From positions 1 to 12,822 of the forward strand of contig CAJGCN010000032.1 in the NCBI GenBank assembly GCA_904501815.1: a stretch of 12,822 nt of DNA, in the 5' to 3' direction. Each line of letters opens with the position of its first letter. Within the stretch, counting starts at the first letter, position 1. Positions 1 through 5,900 of this stretch are shown here, in pieces. Position numbers and translations under genes: made by a program. The notes beneath the pieces were generated by a model, which saw nothing but the letters and a program-made list of their open reading frames with translations, searched no databases and was not told the origin of the DNA. This DNA comes from an uncultured Clostridia bacterium. GTDB lineage: Bacteria > Bacillota > Clostridia > Christensenellales > Borkfalkiaceae.

Positions 1-33
1 GCATGCAAGCCGACCTACCCTATTTACATAGCT

Positions 34-65
34 AAAAAACCGCCCGAACCACTCGGACGGTTTTT
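34..65. terminator. Bidirectional intrinsic terminator
   Basis: An A-run and CCGcCCGA pair with TCGGaCGG and a T-run around the five-base loop ACCAC, giving about 13 pairs with one C-A mismatch. T-rich sequence follows on both strands, so it can end transcripts from either side. It lies downstream of the minus-strand B12 uptake genes, past the hairpin-array repeat, and probably ends that operon. It may also end an unseen plus-strand gene lying mostly left of the window. Confidence 0.8.
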
Positions 66-90
66 CGTTTGGAAACTGATTTTTAATAAG

Positions 91-350
91 GGTCAAGGGG
101 ATTATCCCCTTGCGGGTGTGGGCAGAGCCCACGAAACTAACGGACTTTAAAAAGGAAAGCTTTGCTTTCCGTTCTCGTGGCTTTGCCACGCAATCGCCCA
201 AAGGGCGAAAATAGCGCAAAACTTTGTTTTGCTTCTTTAACTCCGATTATACGGGGCGTCGCCCCGCACCCCACCAGAAACTGAGTTTCTGGACTTCCCG
301 ACGGGGGATAATCCCCTTGCCCCTTATAGGGGTTGGACTTCCTGACGGGG
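91..350. repeat. Hairpin-array intergenic repeat, copy 1
   Basis: A noncoding stretch made almost wholly of consecutive short hairpins: 94-112, 118-132, 154-170, 176-190, 195-207, 216-232, 252-266, 274-292 and 304-316. Most loops are AAA, TTT or close variants between C and G. A second copy at 6751-6966 aligns along most of its length. Here the end is extended by a partial tandem duplication: a GGACTTCC-GACGGGG unit starts at 291 and again near 335. It fills the space between the S-component stop codon and the terminator at 34-65, so it would be transcribed as 3' UTR of the minus-strand operon. It resembles REP/BIME-type or MITE-like intergenic elements in general form, but I do not recognise the family. 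No transposase is nearby. Confidence 0.85.
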
Positions 351-372
351 AATAAGCCCTTAAACTTTGTCT

Positions 373-924
373 TTATAAGCCACGCCGTGCAATTCCGAAC
401 GTTTTTTTCAACGGGAAAAATAATAACGGTACGCTTATCGCCGTGCAAATCACTTGCGGGAATAGAAAATATAACGAGCCGATCGCGTATAACCGCCAAG
501 CCTGCGCCGTGTATCCGTACCATAACGGCGTGAGAATATCGTCTATGACCGTGAACAAAACCGTGCATACGCAAGCAATAAGGGTGAGCAATAAGAGTTG
601 TTTCCAACCCGACTGAATAGGGCGTTTGCCTAAAAAGCCGAATAATAGCGTAAGTAAGTTATAATATACTAAATACAGCGCAAGCACGTTCGGGAAAAAG
701 CCGAATAAAAAACACCGAAGAAGGGAAAACGCCGTCGCCGACAACGCGCCCCTGCCTGCCCCGAATACGAACGAATACGTGATAAACAACACGCTTACAA
801 GCTCTACGCCGGGAATCGCCGAAAGAGCAAGTTGCGAAGCAAGTACGAGCGCGACGAATACGGCGAGAAAGGCACATTCTTTCGCGGAGTTTATTCTTTT
901 TTCTTTGGTATTTCTTTCGTTCAT
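373..924 (-). CDS. ECF transporter S component, CblT-like (predicted cobalamin-specific)
   Basis: A 183-residue hydrophobic protein with about six membrane segments, the usual size for a substrate-binding S component of an energy-coupling-factor importer. Helix 1 carries an alanine ladder (A21, A25, A29, A33), matching the AxxxA packing motif that docks S components onto EcfT. IPGVELVSVLF at 37-47 followed by a VFG turn is typical of the CblT-type family. It follows the DUF4430 lipoprotein gene after a 40-base gap, and both lie behind a cobalamin riboswitch, so vitamin B12 or a precursor is the likely substrate. No ecfA or ecfT gene is in the window, so it must use a shared energising module encoded elsewhere (group II arrangement). 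The start is preceded by a purine-rich but weak ribosome site (AGGCAGGGTTGAG), which suggests translational coupling. Substrate assignment is inference from the riboswitch and family resemblance. Confidence 0.85.
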   Translation of the reverse strand: MNERNTKEKRINSAKECAFLAVFVALVLASQLALSAIPGVELVSVLFITYSFVFGAGRGALSATAFSLLRCFLFGFFPNVLALYLVYYNLLTLLFGFLGKRPIQSGWKQLLLLTLIACVCTVLFTVIDDILTPLWYGYTAQAWRLYAIGSLYFLFPQVICTAISVPLLFFPLKKTFGIARRGL

Positions 925-964
925 CTCAACCCTGCCTATGGCTTTTCGACAAAATTCGAGCTGT

Positions 965-1399
965 TTAGCCTTGATACGTTTCGTATACGAAAATATACAA
1001 CGCGCCTTCTTTTACCTTTAATTGCTCTACGCCAAGCGCGGCGGAATAGTAGGTTTTTCCGTCGTATTCACAAGAACCCCAAGTTTTATTCACACTCTGT
1101 TCGTCCGACGTATAAATGAACCAATACGACGAGCCTTGATTAGCAACGCCGTTTAAGGAAACGATCATGCCGTTTTCTTCTTCAACGGAAAGCGTGCCTG
1201 CATCTTCTAAATCGTCTAAGCAATCTTCCAGCGAGTATCTGCCTTGAACGTCCGTCGTTTTTATCACGACGAGTGTGTCGCTTTTTTCTACGACCGTGCT
1301 TTTTGCCCGTCCTTCGTCGCAAGAATCGCAAGAAACGAGCACAAACAACGACAAAATCGTCGCAAATAAAGCAAAACAAAAACTTCTGATTTTTTTCAT
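965..1399 (-). CDS. DUF4430 (transcobalamin-like) lipoprotein
   Basis: A 144-residue secreted lipoprotein. MKKIR plus a hydrophobic stretch leads to the lipobox LVSC, with Cys24 as lipidation site, so the mature protein is anchored on the outer face of the membrane. Residues about 45-142 match the DUF4430 pattern: a YSLEDCLDDL helix (55-64), ENGMIVSLNGV (75-85), SYWFIYTSDE (91-100) and a C-terminal KVKEGALYIFVY strand. DUF4430 is related to the C-terminal domain of animal transcobalamin and intrinsic factor. As first gene behind a B12 riboswitch and next to a CblT-like S component, it most likely captures cobalamin and hands it to the ECF importer; this is inferred. The start at 1399 is chosen over upstream in-frame starts because AAGGAG lies just upstream, the signal peptide begins there, and the upstream extension would run into the riboswitch terminator hairpin. 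Confidence 0.87.
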   Translation of the reverse strand: MKKIRSFCFALFATILSLFVLVSCDSCDEGRAKSTVVEKSDTLVVIKTTDVQGRYSLEDCLDDLEDAGTLSVEEENGMIVSLNGVANQGSSYWFIYTSDEQSVNKTWGSCEYDGKTYYSAALGVEQLKVKEGALYIFVYETYQG

Positions 1400-1430
1400 A
1401 AGAAAGCTCTCCTTTTTAATAAATTCTTTA

Positions 1431-1475
1431 TAATAAAAATAGCCTTTTTCTCCGAAGAATATACGGAAAAAAGGC
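1431..1475 (-). terminator. Riboswitch expression-platform terminator
   Basis: On the minus strand a GCC-T6-CCG arm pairs with CGG-(A)-GAAAAAGGC around a short AT-rich loop, followed at once by TATTTTTATT. It lies between the cobalamin aptamer and the lipoprotein start codon, so B12 binding probably promotes termination here, the common mode in Firmicutes. A second perfect hairpin (GCCATAT-CA-ATATGGC, 1488-1503) lies between aptamer and terminator and may take part in the switch. Confidence 0.82.
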
Positions 1476-1546
1476 AACGAAAACACCGCCATATTGATAT
1501 GGCAGAGAAACGCTCTTTTTCGCATCCCCTCGAAAAGTTCGTCGTT

Positions 1547-1732
1547 AAAACGCAAGGCAGGTCTTTCGGCTTACAGTACCCTTGAAAAACTTCTCGCTAT
1601 CGTCCTTCCCGTTTTCACAGTGAACAATCGCAGGCACTCGTACGGTTGCGGGGGCAGCGGAGCAAAACCCGAAGGTATTCTCTCTTCCCTTTTCAACGCT
1701 TTTCCATTACAAAAAGCGTACCTTAGCGTTTT
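1547..1732 (-). promoter_or_regulatory. Cobalamin (adenosylcobalamin-type) riboswitch
   Basis: The minus-strand sequence carries the conserved B12 aptamer blocks in order. P1 pairs AAAACGC-AAGG (5' side, plus 1721-1732) with CCTTGCGTTTT (plus 1547-1557). A GAAAAGGGAA segment follows, then the core GCTGCCCCCGCAACCGTA (1641-1658), a CTGTGAAAACGGGAAGG segment near 1604-1620, and the B12 box AAGCCGAAAGACCTGCC (1556-1572). An extended -10 promoter lies just upstream and an intrinsic terminator just downstream, which gives a complete regulatory leader for the lipoprotein and S-component genes. Aptamer subclass and ligand form cannot be settled by eye. Confidence 0.93.
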
Positions 1733-1745
1733 TATATTTTCTTAA

Positions 1746-1774
1746 ATTATACCATATATATTATTTAAAAACAA
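1746..1774 (-). promoter_or_regulatory. Sigma-A promoter of the B12 uptake operon
   Basis: The minus strand reads TATAAT (1746-1751) with an extended -10 TG-G directly upstream, and a weak TTGTTT -35 (1769-1774) 17 bases away. Transcription would begin near 1738, a few bases before the riboswitch P1 stem. Confidence 0.7.
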
Positions 1775-1777
1775 GCA

Positions 1778-1802
1778 AAAAAGCGACCTATCGTCGCTTT
1801 TT
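1778..1802. terminator. Intrinsic terminator of the degV-family gene
   Basis: AAAAAGCGAC and GTCGCTTTTT form a perfect 10-pair stem around a five-base loop, 14 bases after the stop codon of the minus-strand degV gene, with T-rich sequence beyond. The hairpin lies directly upstream of the B12 operon promoter and insulates the two units. Confidence 0.85.
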
Positions 1803-1815
1803 CTGTTTCCCTTTA

Positions 1816-2724
1816 TTAATATTTCGAAGAGAGCAATTCTTCGCGCGTGATCGTGGAAATCCAACCGCAGGAAACCGAACCAGGCCCTACGTGCGACCCG
1901 ATAACGGGTCCCATAATCGTGATAAGGGGTTTTACGCCCGTTTTCATTTCTATAAGCGACGCTAATTCGTTTGCGCCTTTTTCGTTGTTCGTATGCACCA
2001 CGATCGCTACGTTATATTTCGGGTCAATCTTCGCCTTTGACATCGTGTCGATTACTCGCGCAAACGCCTTTTTCATGCCTTTGCATTTTTCCAGCGTTTT
2101 GAGTTTCCCTTCGGGATCGAACGCGAGCATAGGTTTAATGTTAAGCATCGTCCCGATTGCCGCGCTTGCACCCGAAACGCGCCCGCCTTTTTTTAAATAA
2201 AATAAATCGTTCGGGATAATACAATGTTGAATACGCTGACGAAGCTCTATCAATAAATCGTAGGTTTCCTGCGCCGTCATACCTTTATCTCTGCAATCCG
2301 CCGCCACACTTGCGAGCATACCCTGTCCAATCGTCGCCGTCAAAGGGTCAACGGCAAACATGTTAAAATCGGGGTATTTTTGCTTTACGTCCGCCGCCGC
2401 TTGTTTGGTGATATTGATAGTATCGGCAAGCCCCGACGAGATCATAAAATGCAACACGTCTTTTACGCCCGCTTCCGCCATTTTCGTAAAATGCGCTACG
2501 TGCGCTTCGTAGTTAAGCTTTGCGGTACGGGGGAAATATCCGTCCGCCACCTTATCGTAAAACGCAAAATATTCTTCTTCCGTTTGGAAATTATCTAAGC
2601 CTTCTTCGATTGCACCGTTCTTTTCCATCGTAAAGGTCAAAGGCACGAACCAAATATCTCTTTCTTCTCTATACGGTTTTTTCAAATCACCCGTCGAATC
2701 CGTCGATACGTCAAACAAACGCAT
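1816..2724 (-). CDS. DegV family protein (fatty acid-binding, FakB-like)
   Basis: A 302-residue protein, the usual DegV length. DegV proteins are cytosolic and bind a long-chain fatty acid; in Firmicutes, FakB members present it to the kinase FakA for phospholipid synthesis. Visible signatures are STDSTGDL (7-14) with the first ligand-contacting turn, PRTAKLNYE (65-73), SSGLADTIN (96-104) in place of the usual SGLSGTYN loop, FYLKKGGRVSG (175-185), and GPVIGSHVGPGSV (272-284) at the C-terminal ligand pocket. The start at 2724 is preceded by GGAG eight bases upstream; the longer in-frame start at 2802 would put the promoter inside the gene. It has its own consensus promoter and terminator, so it is a single-gene unit divergent from the mutase-transketolase gene. 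Ligand and partner kinase are unknown here. Confidence 0.92.
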   Translation of the reverse strand: MRLFDVSTDSTGDLKKPYREERDIWFVPLTFTMEKNGAIEEGLDNFQTEEEYFAFYDKVADGYFPRTAKLNYEAHVAHFTKMAEAGVKDVLHFMISSGLADTINITKQAAADVKQKYPDFNMFAVDPLTATIGQGMLASVAADCRDKGMTAQETYDLLIELRQRIQHCIIPNDLFYLKKGGRVSGASAAIGTMLNIKPMLAFDPEGKLKTLEKCKGMKKAFARVIDTMSKAKIDPKYNVAIVVHTNNEKGANELASLIEMKTGVKPLITIMGPVIGSHVGPGSVSCGWISTITREELLSSKY

Positions 2725-2773
2725 ACTGTTTTCTCCACATTTTGAATTTGTCATATATTTATATGATAAAACT

Positions 2774-2802
2774 ATTATAGCATACTCAAAATATTCTGTC
2801 AA
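2774..2802 (-). promoter_or_regulatory. Consensus sigma-A promoter of degV
   Basis: On the minus strand, TTGACA (2797-2802) and TATAAT (2774-2779) are separated by exactly 17 bases, a perfect consensus. Transcription would start near 2766, giving a leader of about 40 bases. It diverges from the promoter at 2904-2932 across roughly 100 AT-rich bases. Confidence 0.9.
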
Positions 2803-2903
2803 TAGTACGAGGCGACTTTTTTCGACAAAATTTATATTTTTTCCTTTTAAAAAAGAAAAATTCTTTTCCTTGAAAATTTTTTAGCTTTTGTAAGGCAAAA
2901 GAC

Positions 2904-2932
2904 TTGAAAAAGAACGAAAAAAACGCTATAAT
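2904..2932 (+). promoter_or_regulatory. Sigma-A promoter of the mutase-transketolase gene
   Basis: TTGAAA (2904-2909) and TATAAT (2927-2932) are separated by 17 bases. The start site would be near 2939, about 44 bases before the start codon at 2983. Confidence 0.88.
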
Positions 2933-2949
2933 AATAACGTAATATTTTG

Positions 2950-2965
2950 TGCGCGCAAGCGCGCA
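2950..2965 (+). other. Perfect GC inverted repeat in the 5' leader
   Basis: TGCGCGC-AA-GCGCGCA is a perfect 16-base inverted repeat about ten bases after the predicted transcription start and just upstream of the AGGAAGG ribosome site (2971-2977). It is strikingly GC-rich for an otherwise AT-rich intergenic region. It could be a 5' stabilising stem-loop or a symmetric operator; the sequence alone does not decide. Confidence 0.5.
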
Positions 2966-2982
2966 AGCGAAGGAAGGTTTAT

Positions 2983-5900
2983 ATGAGCAACCTGCAAGAA
3001 TATTTGCTTCTTAAAAACGGCACGGACGTGCGCGGAATTGCCGTTGAAGGCGTAGCGGGCGAAGCGGTCAATTTAACGAAAGAAAAAACGACGAATATCG
3101 CCAAAGCCTTTTGCGAATGGTTAAAGGCTAAAACGGGCAAGTCTTGCGTACGCGTGGCAATCGGACAGGATTCCCGTATTTCTGCAGACGAGTTGCGCCA
3201 AGCGGCAACGGACGGGATTACGAAAACGGGCAACGTGGCGATTATCACGGGGCTTTCCACCACGCCGTCGATGTTTATGCTGTTAAAAGACGAAAAGCGT
3301 TTACAAAAAACGCCTTGCGACGGGTCGATTATGATTACGGCAAGCCATTTGCCTTTTAACCGCAACGGGCTGAAATTTTTCACCAAAGACGGGGGCTTGG
3401 AAAGCGAAGATATCAAGGCTATTCTCACCTTAGCGGCGGAAGGGAATTTCCCTCTTTCCCAACAGCCTATCACGATTGAGTTTAAGCCCTATCTCGACGA
3501 ATACGCCGCTAATCTCGTGGAAACGGTAAGAAAAGCGACGGGGAGCGAAACCCCGCTCAAAGGCAAAAAAATTATCGTAGACGCAGGAAACGGCGCGGGC
3601 GGGTTTTACGCAAGTAAAGTTCTTGCACCGCTTGGGGCAGACACGGACGGTTCGCAATTTTTAGAGCCGAACGGCAGATTTCCCAACCATATCCCCAACC
3701 CCGAAGACGGAACGGCTATGAAGTCCGTTTGCGAACAGGTCAAACGCACGAACGCCGATTTTGGGATTATTTTCGACACGGACGTAGACCGCGCGGGCGC
3801 AGTTGATAAAGGCGGAGAAGAAATTAACCGCAACCGTTTGATCGCGTTGATTTCCGCCGTACTCTTAGAAGAAAAGAAAGGCACGATCGTCACCGATTCC
3901 GTCACTTCCGACGGGTTGGCTCGGTTTATTCAAGAACAAGGCGGAAAACATCACCGCTTTAAGCGTGGGTATAAAAACGTCATCAACGAAGCGATTCGCT
4001 TGAACGAAGCGGGCGAATACACGCCCCTTGCCATCGAAACGAGCGGGCACGCGGCGTTAAAGGAAAATTACTTCCTTGACGACGGCGCGTATTTGATAAC
4101 AAGGCTTTTAATCGCGCTTGCAAAAATGGCGAAAAAAGGCAAAAATCTTACCGATTTGATTTCCTCTATGCCTTCGCCCAAAGAAGCCAAAGAAGTACGC
4201 TTACGCTTTAACGAAGGCGTAGATTTTAAAAAAGTCGGAAACGAGATAATCGAAAAATTCCAAACTTACGCGGAAAAATTACCGTACGCAACCCCTGCAA
4301 AGGACAATTACGAAGGGTTTAGGCTTTCTTTCGACAAAGCGCACGGCGACGGGTGGTTGCTTCTTCGAATGAGTTTGCACGACCCTATCTTGCCGATTAA
4401 CGCGGAAAGCGATAGCGTTGGGGGAGTAGGCGAAATTCTTTCTCAGTTATACGAATTTTTAAAAGACTACGATTGCTTGAACTTAACGCCGTTGACGGAC
4501 GCTATCAAAACTGCACCGAAAGCGGTCAAAGAACTTAAAAAAGAAACTAATAAAACAGGAGATATTCAAATGGACGTCACTAAAACTACTATTAACGCGG
4601 TAAGAATTTTATCGGCAGAAGCTATCGAAAAAGCAAAATCCGGACATCCCGGACTTCCGCTCGGTTGCGCACCGATCGCTTACACGCTTTTCCAAAACTT
4701 TTTAAAGTTTAACCCCAAAAACACGAAATGGGATAACCGCGACAGATTTATTCTCTCGGCGGGGCACGGCTCTATGCTCGACTATTCCCTTTTCTATCTC
4801 TACGGTATGGGGCTTGAAAAGGAAGACTTGATGAATTTCCGTCAACTCGGTTCGAAAACGCCCGGTCATCCCGAATACGGTCATACGGCTGGCGTAGAAA
4901 CGACGACCGGTCCTTTGGGACAAGGGATTGCCAACGCCGTCGGTATGGCGCTTGCGGAAGCAAACCTTGCAGCGAAGTTTAACCGTCCCGGTTTCCCCGT
5001 CGTCGACCACTACACCTACGCAATTTGTGGCGACGGGTGCTTAGAAGAAGGGATTTCCTATGAAGCTTGCTCGTTTGCGGGTACGCAAGGTCTTGGCAAG
5101 TTAATTCTCCTTTACGACGATAACGATATCACGATTGAAGGGGATACCGACGTGGCGTTCAAAGAAAATATCGGCGCGCGCTTCGCGGCGCAAAACTGGC
5201 AAGTTCTGCACGTAGACCTTATTTCTAACCCCGACGACGTAGAAACTCTTTCTGCTGCAATCGAACAGGCGAAGGCAAAAACGGATAAACCGTCCGTCAT
5301 TATTTGCCACACGAGAATCGGCTACGGTTCGCCTTTAGAAGGTAGCGCGAAATGTCACGGCGCACCGCTCGGCGCAGACAACTTACAAAAAACGAAAGAG
5401 AAACTCGGTTGGCCGTGCGCGGAAGCGTTCGACTGCCCGCAAGAAGTCTTTGAACATTGCGCAATCGCTGGTAAAGCGGGCGCAGAACAGGAAATGAACT
5501 GGAAAAAGATGTTCGCGGAATACGAATTTAACTATCCCGAACTTGCGGCGGCGTATAAATCGGTCATGGCAGGCGAAATGCCCAACTTCGACGAAATGGA
5601 CGAACTTTACGAATTTGAAAAGCCGATGGCAACCCGTCAAACGTCCGCAAAAGTACTCAACCAACTCGCGGCGAAAATTCCTTCGTTAATCGGCGGTTCT
5701 GCCGATCTCGGCCCTTCCAACCTTTCGGAAATGAAAGACACGGCTGACGTGAAATACGGCACGTTCAGTCCTGAAACGAGAGAAGGCAGAAACTTGCACT
5801 ACGGTATCCGTGAACACGCAATGGCGGCGATTGCAAACGGTATGCAATTGCACGGCGGTTTACAAGCGTACTGCGCGACCTTCTTCGTGTTCGCAGACTA

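Noticed and set aside
1..35. Possible 3' end of a plus-strand gene ending in a TAA at 33-35, just before the terminator
   Set aside because: Only about 11 codons are visible and two other frames are equally plausible, so no gene call can be supported.
91..350. CRISPR array
   Set aside because: The hairpins differ from one another in sequence and there is no constant repeat alternating with unique spacers of even length; no cas genes are present.
137..607. A 156-codon minus-strand ORF across the first repeat and the end of the S-component gene
   Set aside because: Most of it translates the hairpin array and the rest is an alternate frame of a well-supported membrane protein. No ribosome site and no family resemblance.
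1400..1555. Longer start for the DUF4430 lipoprotein (ATG at 1555)
   Set aside because: The extension covers the riboswitch terminator and would bury the signal peptide and lipobox inside the protein.
2947..2982. Longer N-terminus of the mutase from an in-frame TTG at 2947
   Set aside because: It has no ribosome site, would translate the GC inverted repeat, and adds a basic peptide unlike the family; ATG at 2983 has AGGAAGG at good spacing.
4537..4543. A-AAA-AAG heptamer as a classical -1 ribosomal frameshift site
   Set aside because: In the mutase frame the codons are CTT-AAA-AAA-GAA, so the heptamer is in the wrong register for tandem slippage, and no clear downstream pseudoknot is seen. 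Simple slippage or an indel in the A-run remains possible.
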